The notes under the pieces were generated by a model that saw nothing but the letters and a program-made list of their open reading frames with translations, had not been told where the DNA came from and did no database searches. The translations under genes were made by a program, and so were the position numbers. A stretch of DNA of 64,000 nucleotides, taken from positions 248,001 to 312,000 of the forward strand of contig NZ_JTDI01000007.1 of the NCBI RefSeq assembly GCF_000802225.1, read 5' to 3'. Each line of letters begins with the position of its first letter. Positions within the stretch are counted from its first letter, which is position 1. Below are positions 17,989-26,932 of this stretch, in pieces. Origin of the DNA: Novosphingobium malaysiense (GTDB taxonomy: Bacteria > Pseudomonadota > Alphaproteobacteria > Sphingomonadales > Sphingomonadaceae).

Positions 17989-19253
17989 CATCATCGATAT
18001 GGCATCCCTTCACCCAGCACGGGCTGGGTGAACCGATTCCGCTGGTCGAACGCGCCGAGGGCGCCTTGCTTCACACCGCCGACGGGCAGGCGATGATCGA
18101 TGCGATTTCGTCGTGGTGGGTGACGACGCATGGCCACTGCCACCCCAAGATCATGGCCGCCATCGCCGATCAGGCGGACAGGCTGGACCAGATGATTTTC
18201 GCCGGCTGGACGCACCAGCCCGCCGAAGACGTCGCTGCCGGCCTGCGCGCGATCATGCCGCAGAGCCTCACGCGCGTGTTCTTCTCCGATTCCGGCTCGA
18301 CCGCCGTCGAAGTCGCGCTCAAGATGGCGCTGGGATACTGGCATGCCCGCGCCGAAAAGGACGGCGGCCGGCCGCGCCACCGCATCGTGGTGATGGAACA
18401 CAGCTATCACGGCGACACCATCGGCGCGATGTCGATCGGCGCGCGCGGCGTGTTCAACCAGGCCTACGAGCCCCTGCTCTTCGACGTGGCCCGCATTCCC
18501 TTCCCGGCAGCGGGAGCGCGGCAGGAAACGCTCGATGCGCTGGAAAGCTTCTGCAGACAGCCGGATACCGCCGCGCTGATCGTCGAGCCGCTGGTGCTCG
18601 GCGCGGGCGGGATGCTCGTCTACGACGCCGGCACGCTTGCCGCGATGCACGAGATCTGCGCGCGCCACGGCGTGCTGTTCATCGCCGACGAAGTGATGAC
18701 CGGCTGGGGTCGCACCGGTTCCCTGCTGGCCTGCGAACACGCCGGCGTGGTGCCCGACATCCTGTGCCTGTCAAAGGGCCTGACCGGCGGCGCCGTCCCG
18801 CTGGCCGTGACCATGGCGAGCGAAGCGATCTACGAAGCGCACTGGTCGACCGACCGCGCGAAGATGTTCTTCCATTCGTCCAGTTACACCGCGAACCCGC
18901 TCGCCTGCGCCGCGGCCGCCGCCAATCTCGCGATCTGGCGCGAGGAGCCGGTTCTCGAGCGGATCGCCGACCTGGCGAGCCGTCAGACCGAATGGCTGGT
19001 CAAGCTCGGCCAGGTCTGCCACTTCGAGAACCCGCGCCAGATCGGTACCCTCGCCGCACTGGACCTCAAGACCCGTGGCGAAGGCGGCTACCTCGATACG
19101 CTGGCCCCGCGCCTCATGGCGTTCTTCCGCGAACGCGGCGTGCTGCTGCGCCCGCTGGGCAACACGGTCTACGTGATGCCGCCCTACTGCATTACCGACG
19201 AGCAGCTCGGGCAGGTCTGGGACGCGATCGGCGAAGCCGTGATCTCGTTCTAG
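17985..19253 (+). CDS. bioA: Adenosylmethionine-8-amino-7-oxononanoate aminotransferase
   Basis: A class III PLP aminotransferase of about 422 residues that converts 8-amino-7-oxononanoate to diaminononanoate using SAM as amino donor. IWHPFTQHG at the start and SSWWVTTHGHCHP are specific for BioA. FIADEVMTGWGRTG holds the PLP Asp and CLSKGLTGG the lysine. The start is the GTG at 17985. It is the last gene of the operon; bioB is not in the window. Confidence 0.95.
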   Translation: MTSSIWHPFTQHGLGEPIPLVERAEGALLHTADGQAMIDAISSWWVTTHGHCHPKIMAAIADQADRLDQMIFAGWTHQPAEDVAAGLRAIMPQSLTRVFFSDSGSTAVEVALKMALGYWHARAEKDGGRPRHRIVVMEHSYHGDTIGAMSIGARGVFNQAYEPLLFDVARIPFPAAGARQETLDALESFCRQPDTAALIVEPLVLGAGGMLVYDAGTLAAMHEICARHGVLFIADEVMTGWGRTGSLLACEHAGVVPDILCLSKGLTGGAVPLAVTMASEAIYEAHWSTDRAKMFFHSSSYTANPLACAAAAANLAIWREEPVLERIADLASRQTEWLVKLGQVCHFENPRQIGTLAALDLKTRGEGGYLDTLAPRLMAFFRERGVLLRPLGNTVYVMPPYCITDEQLGQVWDAIGEAVISF

Positions 19254-19345
19254 ACATGCCGCCATCGGCAGGGATTTCGAAGTACCGGCGATAAGTGCTA
19301 CGGTAACGCCCAACCAGATCGTGGGATGGGAAAGGAACGCGGGAC

Positions 19346-20701
19346 ATGCTTGCCTTGCGTGGCCGTCGTCAGATTTTCGGCACTCTTCTTCGCGTCCTGC
19401 TCGCGATCGCGGCGCTGGTGGGCCTGCCGGCCCTGTCGGTAGCGAAGGAAGCCGTCGTGATGCACATCGACGGCGCCATCGGACCCGCATCCGCCTCCTA
19501 TGTCGCCGACGGCCTCGAACAGGCGCGGCAGCGCGACGCGGCACTCGTCGTGCTGGAAATGGATACCCCGGGCGGGCTCGACACCTCGATGCGGCAGATC
19601 ATCCAGGACATTCTTGCCATGCCGATCCCGGTGGTCACCTACGTCCACCCCAGCGGCGCACGTGCGGCGAGCGCGGGGACCTATATCCTCTACGCCAGCC
19701 ACTTCGCGGCGATGACGCCGGGGACGAACCTGGGCGCGGCCACGCCCATCCAGATCGGCGGTCCGACGTCCGGAGGCGAGGACGAGGACGAGGACGGCGC
19801 CGCGATGAACGCGCACGAGCGCAAGGCGGTGAACGATGCCGTGGCCTACATCCGCTCGCTTGCCGAGATGCGCGGGCGCAATGCCGACTGGGCCGAACAG
19901 GCCGTGCGCGAGGCGTCGAGCCTTTCCGCCTCGGCCGCGCTGAAGGAAGGCGTCATCGATATCGTCGCTTCGGACCTGCCATCGCTGCTCGACCAGCTGA
20001 ACGGCAAGACGGTAACGATAGACGGCCGCGCCCGGACTCTCGATACGGCGGGTCTATCCATTCACGAGATCGAGCCCGACTGGGGCACGAAGCTGCTGGC
20101 AACCATCACCAACCCGAACATCGCCCTGATCCTGATGATGATCGGCATCTACGGCCTGATCTTCGAGTTTCTCAATCCGGGCGCATTGGTACCGGGCACG
20201 GTCGGCGCGATCAGCCTCCTGATCGGTCTCTATGCCCTGGCGGCATTGCCCGTCGATTTCGCGGGGCTGGCCCTGATCGTCCTCGGCATCGCCCTGATGG
20301 TGGCCGAAGCCTTCGTACCGTCCTTCGGCGTTCTCGGCATCGGCGGCACAGTCGCATTCGTGATCGGTGCCGCCGTCCTGTTCGACACCGACATCCCGGC
20401 CTTTCGCGTCAGTTGGTCGGTGATCGCCGCCCTGGGGGTATTCAGTGCGGGCCTGCTCATCCTTGTCGCCCGCGTGGGTATCGGCGCGCTGAGGCACCGC
20501 ATCGTCACCGGATCGGAAGAGCTGGTCGGGTCTACTGCCACGGTGCTCGACTGGCACAACGGCAAGGGACACGTCTTTGTCCATTCGGAACGGTGGAATG
20601 CACAGGGCCCGGCTACGCTGAACAAGGACGAGACCGTTGTCATCGAGAAGGTGACCGGCCTCGATCTCACCGTCTCTCCCGCGCAGCAGACCGAAACCTG
20701 A
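19346..20701 (+). CDS. NfeD-family membrane serine protease (ClpP-class)
   Basis: A 451-residue protein with a signal-like N-terminus, then a ClpP-fold serine protease domain. EMDTPGGLDTSMRQI and GARAASAGTYI carry the catalytic Ser region, and a later Lys in ERKAVNDAV probably completes a Ser-Lys dyad. Four or five hydrophobic segments (about residues 250-385) and a C-terminal NfeD OB-fold follow. Such proteases cleave hydrophobic C-termini of partner stomatins. The next gene is exactly such a slipin. Confidence 0.9.
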   Translation: MLALRGRRQIFGTLLRVLLAIAALVGLPALSVAKEAVVMHIDGAIGPASASYVADGLEQARQRDAALVVLEMDTPGGLDTSMRQIIQDILAMPIPVVTYVHPSGARAASAGTYILYASHFAAMTPGTNLGAATPIQIGGPTSGGEDEDEDGAAMNAHERKAVNDAVAYIRSLAEMRGRNADWAEQAVREASSLSASAALKEGVIDIVASDLPSLLDQLNGKTVTIDGRARTLDTAGLSIHEIEPDWGTKLLATITNPNIALILMMIGIYGLIFEFLNPGALVPGTVGAISLLIGLYALAALPVDFAGLALIVLGIALMVAEAFVPSFGVLGIGGTVAFVIGAAVLFDTDIPAFRVSWSVIAALGVFSAGLLILVARVGIGALRHRIVTGSEELVGSTATVLDWHNGKGHVFVHSERWNAQGPATLNKDETVVIEKVTGLDLTVSPAQQTET

Positions 20702-20730
20702 TCGCCCGAACCGATCGCAAGGAGGCAACA

Positions 20731-21492
20731 ATGGCAATCCTGGACTACGGCTTTCTCATACCGCTGATATTCCTCGTCCTGATCTTCCTGTGGGCCGCGA
20801 TCAAGATCCTGCGCGAATACGAAAGGGCAGTCGTCTTCACGCTGGGCCGCTTCACCGGCGTCAAGGGGCCGGGTCTCATCCTGATGATCCCCTTCGTGCA
20901 GCAGATGGTGCGCACGGACCTTCGCACCATCGTCCTCGACGTGCCCACGCAGGACGTGATTTCGCGCGACAACGTCTCGGTCAAGGTCAACGCGGTCGTC
21001 TATTTCCGGGTGATCGACCCGAAGAGCGCGATCATTCAGGTCGAAGACTTCATCCAGGCCACCAGCCAGCTCGCGCAGACGACGCTGCGTTCGGTGCTCG
21101 GCAAGCACGAACTGGACGAGATGCTGTCGGAGCGCGACAAGCTCAATGTCGACCTCCAGGCCATTCTCGACAAGCAGACCGATGCCTGGGGCATCAAGGT
21201 CGCCAATGTCGAGATCAAGCACGTGGACATCGACGAATCGATGGTGCGCGCGATCGCCCGCCAGGCCGAGGCCGAACGCGAACGGCGTGCCAAGGTGATC
21301 AATGCCGAAGGCGAACACCAGGCCGCCGCCCGACTGGCCGATGCCGCGCGCGTGCTGGCCGAAGTGCCCGAAGCGATGCAGCTGCGCTATCTCTCGACGC
21401 TCAATATCATCGCCAACGAGAACAACACCTCGACGATCGTCTTCCCCTTCCCGATGGATCTGGGCGATTGGCTGGGCAGGAAGAAGGATTGA
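20731..21492 (+). CDS. Slipin (stomatin/prohibitin-family SPFH protein)
   Basis: A 253-residue membrane-anchored SPFH protein. One N-terminal membrane helix (LIPLIFLVLIFLWAAIKI) is followed by REYERAVVFTLGRFTGVKGPGL, the band-7 signature, then a Lys/Glu/Ala-rich coiled coil (about 165-220) and a hydrophobic end. It oligomerises in membrane microdomains and is the expected substrate of the preceding NfeD protease, 29 bases upstream. aaggagg precedes the ATG at 20731. Confidence 0.92.
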   Translation: MAILDYGFLIPLIFLVLIFLWAAIKILREYERAVVFTLGRFTGVKGPGLILMIPFVQQMVRTDLRTIVLDVPTQDVISRDNVSVKVNAVVYFRVIDPKSAIIQVEDFIQATSQLAQTTLRSVLGKHELDEMLSERDKLNVDLQAILDKQTDAWGIKVANVEIKHVDIDESMVRAIARQAEAERERRAKVINAEGEHQAAARLADAARVLAEVPEAMQLRYLSTLNIIANENNTSTIVFPFPMDLGDWLGRKKD

Positions 21493-21776
21493 TCCGGAAC
21501 GGTGCGGCCGAATTTCCTAACGGATCGCGGTCTGTCACACTGCGCGCGGCAGATGCCTGCCCGCTCCTTGAACCGTGTATCGACGAAATTTCCGCCGCAC
21601 CGGCGCGGAACGAATTTTCACGCCCGTAAAACGATGATAATAAACGATTTCTGCGAACTCTACACCGCGTACGTGGCCAAAATTAGCGAAAAAACGGCCA
21701 ATCTTGCCCCGCGCTACCGCGAGTGAATCGCATCTCATCGATTAAATCGGTCAATTTATCGCCCCGTGATCGCCTT

Positions 21777-21796
21777 AATCGATCAGGCCAATCGAT
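21777..21796. promoter_or_regulatory. Candidate regulatory repeat upstream of ahpC
   Basis: AATCGAT-caggcc-AATCGAT is a direct repeat of a half-site that contains the ATCGAT palindrome; another ATCGAT copy lies at about 21737. The 383-base gap before ahpC holds no convincing gene. A peroxide-responsive regulator such as OxyR would be a natural candidate, but the match to a known site is not firm. Confidence 0.35.
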
Positions 21797-21875
21797 TCAT
21801 CGCGCTACAAATCGTCATGCACCGCGCCTATCTCCCTCCCGTCAGTTCAACACCCAAACGAGGGAGACACCAACC

Positions 21876-22439
21876 ATGGGTATCATCGGCAGCACCATCA
21901 AGCCGTTCACGAACACCGCATTCCAGGCGGGCAAGGATTTCTTCGACGTCACCGAAAAGGACATCGAGGGCAAGTGGGCCGTGTTCTTCTTCTATCCCGC
22001 CGACTTCACCTTCGTCTGCCCGACCGAGCTCGAAGACCTCGGCGAACAGTACGACACGCTCCAGTCGATGGGCGTTGAAGTCTACGGCGTGTCGACCGAC
22101 ACCCACTTCAGCCACAAGGCCTGGCACGACACCTCGGACAAGATCGGCAAGATCAAGTTCGCGTTCCTCGGCGACCAGACCCACGCCCTGACCAACAACT
22201 TCGGCGTCCTGCGCGAGATGGGCCTTGCCGACCGCGCCACCTTCGTCGTCGATCCGGACGGCGTTATCCAGATCATGGAAATCACCTGCGAGGGCGTCGG
22301 CCGCAACGCGACCGAGCTCGTCCGCAAGATAAAGGCTGCCCAGTACGTCCGCGAACACCCCGGCCAGGTCTGCCCGGCCAAGTGGGAAGAAGGCAGCGAA
22401 ACCCTGGCTCCCTCGCTCGACCTCGTCGGCAAGATCTGA
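21876..22439 (+). CDS. ahpC: Alkyl hydroperoxide reductase subunit C (peroxiredoxin)
   Basis: A 187-residue typical 2-Cys peroxiredoxin that reduces H2O2 and organic peroxides. The peroxidatic Cys is in FYPADFTFVCPTELEDL (about residue 47) and the resolving Cys in HPGQVCPAKWEEG near residue 166. agggag precedes the ATG. ahpF follows after a 134-base gap with strong hairpins and should supply the electrons. Confidence 0.97.
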   Translation: MGIIGSTIKPFTNTAFQAGKDFFDVTEKDIEGKWAVFFFYPADFTFVCPTELEDLGEQYDTLQSMGVEVYGVSTDTHFSHKAWHDTSDKIGKIKFAFLGDQTHALTNNFGVLREMGLADRATFVVDPDGVIQIMEITCEGVGRNATELVRKIKAAQYVREHPGQVCPAKWEEGSETLAPSLDLVGKI

Positions 22440-22465
22440 GCCTCCCCTCGGGTCGCACCGAGGAC

Positions 22466-22532
22466 AGCGGCCGCACGGCCGCTGACGGCGCGGCCCGGGG
22501 CTAGCCCCCCTCCCCGTGAAGCCCCGGGCCGC
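22466..22532 (+). repeat. Tandem strong hairpins between ahpC and ahpF
   Basis: First hairpin: AGCGGCCG-ca-CGGCCGCT (22466-22483). Second: a perfect 13-bp stem, GCGGCCCGGGGCT with AGCCCCGGGCCGC (22490-22532), loop 17 bases. No T-run follows, so these look like mRNA stabilisers or partial terminators that would keep ahpC above ahpF. Confidence 0.7.
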
Positions 22533-22573
22533 CACTCTCTCCCAACGCGATTTTTGAGACAGGATTTTTGACG

Positions 22574-24163
22574 ATGCTCGACGCCAACATGAAGCAACAG
22601 CTCTCCCAGTACCTCGGCATGCTGCGCGAGCCGATCGAGCTCGTCGCCTCGCTTGGCGACGATGCAAAGTCGGCGGAGACGCGCGAACTGCTCGAGACGA
22701 TTTCCGGCCTCTCCGACAAGGTCACCGCCACCTTCGACGGCGACGACGACCGCAAGCCCAGCTTCGTGATCCGCCGCGCCTCCGACGCGGGCGTCTGGGT
22801 CCGCTTCGCGGGCGTGCCGCTCGGCCACGAATTCACCTCGCTGGTGCTCGCCCTGCTGTGGGCCGGCGGTCATCCGCCCAAGGTTGAAGACGACGTGCTC
22901 GACCAGATCCGCAACCTGGAAGGCGACTACAACTTCGAGATGTACTTCTCGCTATCGTGCCACAACTGCCCCGACGTGGTGCAGGCGCTGACGCTGATGG
23001 CAATGTACAACCCGCGCGTCACCGCCACGCTGATCGAAGGCGGCGCCTTCAAGGACGAGGTGGAGAGCCGCGGCGTCATGGCCGTGCCCGCCGTCTTCCT
23101 CGATGGCGAGATGTGGGGCTCGGGCAAGATGGACGTCGCGGAAATCCTCGGCAAGCTCGACTCGGGCGCTTCGGCCAAGGCAGCGGAGAAGCTGGCTGCG
23201 AAGAAGCCATTCGAGGTGCTGGTGGTCGGCGGCGGTCCCGCCGGGGCCTCGGCGGCGATCTATACGTCGCGCAAGGGCTTTTCGACCGGCATCGCCGCAG
23301 AACGCATGGGCGGCCAGGTGCAGGACACGATGGGCATCGAGAACTTCATCTCGGTTCCCTACACCGAAGGGCCGAAGCTTGCCGCAGCGCTGGAACAGCA
23401 CGTCGCCGAGTACGATATCGACGCGATGAACCTGCTGCGCGCCGAAAAGCTGATCCCGGCCGAGAAGAAGGGTGGCTATCACGAGATCGTGTTCGACAAC
23501 GGCGCCTCGCTCAAGGCCCGCTCGCTGATTCTCACCACCGGCGCGCGCTGGCGCAACCTGGGCGTGCCGGGTGAAGCCGAATACCGCACCAAGGGCGTGG
23601 CCTACTGCCCCCACTGCGACGGCCCGCTGTTCAAGGGCAAGCACGTGGCGGTGATCGGCGGCGGCAACTCGGGCGTCGAAGCGGCGATCGACCTTGCCAA
23701 TGTCGTCGGCCACGTGACGCTGATCGAATTCGATCCCCAGCTGCGTGCCGACCAGGTCCTGCAGGACAAGCTGCGGTCGATGAAGAACGTCGACATCATC
23801 GTGTCCGCGCAGACCACCGAGATCACCGGCGACGGCAGCAAGGTGAATGGCCTGACCTACAAGGACCGCGAGTCCGGAGAGGAAAAGCACGTCGAACTGG
23901 CCGGAGTGTTCATCCAGATCGGTCTCGTTCCGAACACCGAGTGGCTCAAGGACTCCGGCATCGAACTGTCGAACCGCGGCGAGATCGTGATCGACGAGAA
24001 GGCGGCTACGAACCTGCCCGGTGTTTTCGCCGCAGGCGATGCCACCACGGTCCCCTACAAGCAGATCATCATCGCCATGGGCGAAGGTTCGAAGGCCGCC
24101 CTGTCCGCGTTCGACTACCTGATCCGCAACGAAGCGCCCGAGGAGATCGCGCAGGCGGCTTGA
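22574..24163 (+). CDS. ahpF: Alkyl hydroperoxide reductase subunit F
   Basis: An FAD/NADH disulfide reductase of about 529 residues that recycles AhpC. The N-terminal tandem glutaredoxin-like domain carries S-C-H-N-C (about residue 130). The FAD motif VLVVGGGPAGASAAIY follows, then the thioredoxin-reductase-like active site C-P-H-C, a second GGGNSGVEAAIDLA motif for NADH and the C-terminal GDATTVPYKQI. The ATG at 22574 is preferred over TTG at 22568. Confidence 0.96.
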   Translation: MLDANMKQQLSQYLGMLREPIELVASLGDDAKSAETRELLETISGLSDKVTATFDGDDDRKPSFVIRRASDAGVWVRFAGVPLGHEFTSLVLALLWAGGHPPKVEDDVLDQIRNLEGDYNFEMYFSLSCHNCPDVVQALTLMAMYNPRVTATLIEGGAFKDEVESRGVMAVPAVFLDGEMWGSGKMDVAEILGKLDSGASAKAAEKLAAKKPFEVLVVGGGPAGASAAIYTSRKGFSTGIAAERMGGQVQDTMGIENFISVPYTEGPKLAAALEQHVAEYDIDAMNLLRAEKLIPAEKKGGYHEIVFDNGASLKARSLILTTGARWRNLGVPGEAEYRTKGVAYCPHCDGPLFKGKHVAVIGGGNSGVEAAIDLANVVGHVTLIEFDPQLRADQVLQDKLRSMKNVDIIVSAQTTEITGDGSKVNGLTYKDRESGEEKHVELAGVFIQIGLVPNTEWLKDSGIELSNRGEIVIDEKAATNLPGVFAAGDATTVPYKQIIIAMGEGSKAALSAFDYLIRNEAPEEIAQAA

Positions 24164-24335
24164 TGCCGTTAGTTAAGCCCGGCACCCGATGCCAGGCAGG
24201 CGATCACGGGCGGGAGCGTGCAAGCCTCCCGCCCGTAGCCTTTTTTGGACGTCTTCCCGAGGCCCTGAAGCGGCCGTGGCGCCGGCGTTCGAGGCCCGCG
24301 CGCGAGATCGAAAAAAGTTCTGCGGCGCGATCGGG

Positions 24336-24364
24336 TTGAAAATTCCAAGATTCTGATATATATA
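24336..24364 (+). promoter_or_regulatory. Near-consensus promoter without a leader
   Basis: TTGAAA, a 17-base spacer, then TATATA; the -10 ends at 24364, so transcription should start about 7 bases later, at 24371-24372. The ATG of the following small reading frame is at 24372. The segment is AT-rich compared with its surroundings. Confidence 0.65.
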
Positions 24365-24371
24365 AGCCCAC

Positions 24372-24557
24372 ATGACCAACAGTATATCGGAATTCCATCG
24401 CTTCGCTTATAGAGAAGACAATTTTCACGACCTGCGCGACTATTGCGAAGAAAAGGGCATTTGGATTTGCCAATCGCTGCGTCGATCGGGACCCATGACT
24501 TTCGCCTTGGCAAGAAATGGCGACGTCGCTTCTGAGCTGAGCAACCGTTTCAGCTAA
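24372..24557 (+). CDS. Putative leaderless 61-residue protein
   Basis: MTNSISEFHRFAYREDNFHDLRD..., a small hydrophilic protein with two Cys in DYCEEKGIWICQS. No ribosome-binding site precedes the ATG, but a near-consensus promoter places the transcription start at the ATG itself, which fits a leaderless message. Its base composition is clearly lower in GC than its neighbours, which could mean recent acquisition or a non-coding AT-rich island. I do not recognise a family. Confidence 0.45.
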   Translation: MTNSISEFHRFAYREDNFHDLRDYCEEKGIWICQSLRRSGPMTFALARNGDVASELSNRFS

Positions 24558-24767
24558 TTCGCAATTCGCGCGTAGCGTTTATCTAAGTCTTTTCAAAGCA
24601 AGTTAACCGCGCACCCGCCACATTGGCGCCGGTGCGCGTTTTGCATTGGCGGGGGTCATGTCGCCGGACAGGCACTTGCCGTCGCTCCACCATTCGGCCG
24701 AGCCGAATTCGCATCCGGGCTATCCCGACCGCCTCGACACGGATGTTGCGCTGCGGCATAGGGGCGC

Positions 24768-25214
24768 ATGGACATATTCCATCGTTACGAACACGCGATC
24801 AACTGGATCGTCAGCCTTTGCCCCCAACCCGACAAGTTCGCCCATACCTACGCGGGCCTTGGCATATGGCTGCTTACCGGCCTGATCAGCCGCAAGCCGC
24901 TGTCTTCCCTGTGGTCTCTGCTTCCCGTCGTCGTCCTCGAACTGGCCAATGAAGCCATGGATCGGGTCGCGCACGGGGCGTGGCAGGGACGGGACACGGT
25001 GCGCGACATGGCGGCAACGTGGTTCTGGCCTTTCGTGCTGTGCTTCTGCCTTCGGGCATTCCCGGGTCTATCGCGCCGCGCGAGCCGGCAATCGCCGCAC
25101 CTAGCGACGCCGTCTGAGAACCACGTAGATGGCGCCCGCGCCGCCGTGCCTGCGATGCGCACCGCGGATCGCGACAATATCGGACGAGAACTCACTGGCG
25201 GCGAGCCAGTCTGA
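24768..25214 (+). CDS. VanZ-like small membrane protein
   Basis: Up to 148 residues with three hydrophobic segments: FAHTYAGLGIWLLTGLI, then SSLWSLLPVVVLELANEAMDRV, and AATWFWPFVLCFCLRAF. The pattern of a short membrane protein with an acidic residue between helices (ELANEAMD) resembles VanZ-type proteins. The last 38 residues overlap the convergent smr gene on the other strand and are not hydrophobic, so the real protein may end earlier in function. Role unknown. Confidence 0.6.
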   Translation: MDIFHRYEHAINWIVSLCPQPDKFAHTYAGLGIWLLTGLISRKPLSSLWSLLPVVVLELANEAMDRVAHGAWQGRDTVRDMAATWFWPFVLCFCLRAFPGLSRRASRQSPHLATPSENHVDGARAAVPAMRTADRDNIGRELTGGEPV

Positions 25215-25682
25215 AATCTTGGCACGAATGGCCCCGCGCCGCTCGCTGCGATCCATGGCGTCGACCGGGCGCGGCTTGCCGGTCACCACCAGCACCACCC
25301 GCGCGCCCATTGCCCGCGCCTGCCCCAGGCCGTGCATGAGCCGGCTATAGGCAGCCTCGAGATTTGCACCATGCAGATCCAGACTGAAATCGGGAACGAG
25401 GGTCCCCTTGGCGATGCGCTTTTCCCAGGACCCGTCGAGGTGCTGCCGTGTCTCACTGGCCTTTGGCACTACGGGTACCGCGCGCGGCGGCAGCGGCGGC
25501 GGTACTCTGCCCTTCGGCTTCTTGAATAGCTGCTTCTTCGCAGCCTGGATCCGGCCTTCATCGGGAGGAGCAGGCTGCACGCGGTGTTCGGGAGGCCTCG
25601 GATCGAGCGGGGTGACGGTGCGTGCCACGCGCGACCAGAGATCTCTCTCTTCCGCAGACAACCTGCGTCCCGGGCGTCTCAC
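25101..25682 (-). CDS. Smr domain-containing protein
   Basis: A protein of about 193 residues starting at a GTG that overlaps the mltA stop (GTGA). The N-terminal third is basic and Pro-rich. The C-terminal Smr domain has LDLHGANLEAAYSRL, VVLVVTGKPRP and HGGAGAIYVVLRRR. Smr domains of MutS2-type proteins act as nicking nucleases or RNA cleavers. The usual HGxGxG-like loop reads RRHGGAGA. It is the last gene of a timA-mltA-smr unit. Confidence 0.85.
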   Translation of the reverse strand: MRRPGRRLSAEERDLWSRVARTVTPLDPRPPEHRVQPAPPDEGRIQAAKKQLFKKPKGRVPPPLPPRAVPVVPKASETRQHLDGSWEKRIAKGTLVPDFSLDLHGANLEAAYSRLMHGLGQARAMGARVVLVVTGKPRPVDAMDRSERRGAIRAKISDWLAASEFSSDIVAIRGAHRRHGGAGAIYVVLRRRR

Positions 25683-26887
25683 CGCACGCCCAGCCTGGCG
25701 CGCGTACCCTTGGGAACCAGCACGAGAGCCTCGCCGCGACCGCTCATTCCGCCGGCAATGGTCCGAGCTTGGGACCCGGCGCCCCAGAAGGTGTCGAAGC
25801 GATTGGCGCCCTTGATGGCCCCGCCGGTGTCCTGGGCGATCCACATCCCATCGGCTTCCCCGCGATCGAGGTCGAGCCAGACCGGAGCCCCCAGCGGTAC
25901 GTAGCGCGGATCGGCGGCCACCGAGCTTTCGGCCCGCACCGGCACGCTCAGGGCACCGAGCGGGCCGTCTCCGCTCAGCTCCCTGAAGAACACGTAGGAC
26001 TTGTTTTCATCCATGAGCGCCTTCCCTTCCGCGGGATGCTCATGAATGTACTGCATGATGCCCTGCATGGAACCGGGATACTGCCCGGGCCCATCGCCGA
26101 TGAGGCCGCGCTGCCGCATCAGCCCACCAATTCCGGTATAGGGGAGGCCGTTCTGTCCCGCATAGCCGATGCGCATGACCGTGCCGTCGGGCGCCCGCAG
26201 CCGCCCCGATCCCTGCACCTGGAGGAAGAAGAACTCGACCGGATCGGCGGCCCAGCCGATTTCCAGGCCGCGCCCCATCAGCGCGCCTTGCTCTATCGCT
26301 GCCCGGTCCCAATACGGGGTGAAGCGTCCGTCCGGACCATAGCGACCAATCGGCATTCTGCCATTGGCGAGCGGCTCGGCATCATCCGGCTTCGCCCGCA
26401 CCAGATCGGGCGGCAGACCATAGATCGGCACGTCGAACCCGGCATGGCGCGTCCGGGAGCCGACAATTTCCGGTTCGTAATATCCCGTCGCATGGGCCTT
26501 GCCGTCGCCGACCTGCACCGTCTCGAAATAGCTCAGGAAGAAAAGGACGGCCGAGCCCGCCCCCCAGTTTTCGGCGGCAGTACAAGCCGGGCGCCAGTCG
26601 TCGGGACGAGTCAGCCCACTGGCGTCGGTCCGCGACATGACGCGCGGACAACTCTCGCGAAACGAGGCAAGCGCTGCAGACGCGTCCGCTCCGGTCAACG
26701 ACAGGTCGGATATCGATGGCCCCGGTTTTACGCCAAGGGCCACCGCATTCTCCGCAGGCGGCAGGACGACAGCCGACTGCCGCGGAATGACGTTTACGCA
26801 GGAAGCGAGGGAGATCAGAAGCGAGAGGCCGACCAGCTTGCGCGCCGCACCTGACGCCGGCCGTCGCGACACTCCCCCTCGACGCAA
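25679..26887 (-). CDS. mltA: Membrane-bound lytic murein transglycosylase A
   Basis: A roughly 402-residue lipoprotein (LLISLASC lipobox) that cuts peptidoglycan glycan strands with anhydro-muramic acid formation. Family segments are GYYEPEIVGS, FFLQVQGSGRL, IGYAGQNGLPY and the 3D-domain end DTGGAIKGANRFDTFWG, with catalytic Asp residues in the last motif. The start is a TTG at 26887 with GGAG upstream; a GTG at 26872 is an alternative. Its stop overlaps the smr start. Confidence 0.93.
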   Translation of the reverse strand: MRRGGVSRRPASGAARKLVGLSLLISLASCVNVIPRQSAVVLPPAENAVALGVKPGPSISDLSLTGADASAALASFRESCPRVMSRTDASGLTRPDDWRPACTAAENWGAGSAVLFFLSYFETVQVGDGKAHATGYYEPEIVGSRTRHAGFDVPIYGLPPDLVRAKPDDAEPLANGRMPIGRYGPDGRFTPYWDRAAIEQGALMGRGLEIGWAADPVEFFFLQVQGSGRLRAPDGTVMRIGYAGQNGLPYTGIGGLMRQRGLIGDGPGQYPGSMQGIMQYIHEHPAEGKALMDENKSYVFFRELSGDGPLGALSVPVRAESSVAADPRYVPLGAPVWLDLDRGEADGMWIAQDTGGAIKGANRFDTFWGAGSQARTIAGGMSGRGEALVLVPKGTRARLGVR

Positions 26888-26932
26888 TGTTCAAACTCCG
26901 TGAACGGGCCCGCGCAGGGCCCGGCGAAAGGC

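Noticed and set aside
21502..21726. A 74-codon frame between the slipin gene and ahpC
   Set aside because: No ribosome site, unusual residue mix and no domain; the stretch is more likely regulatory DNA of ahpC.
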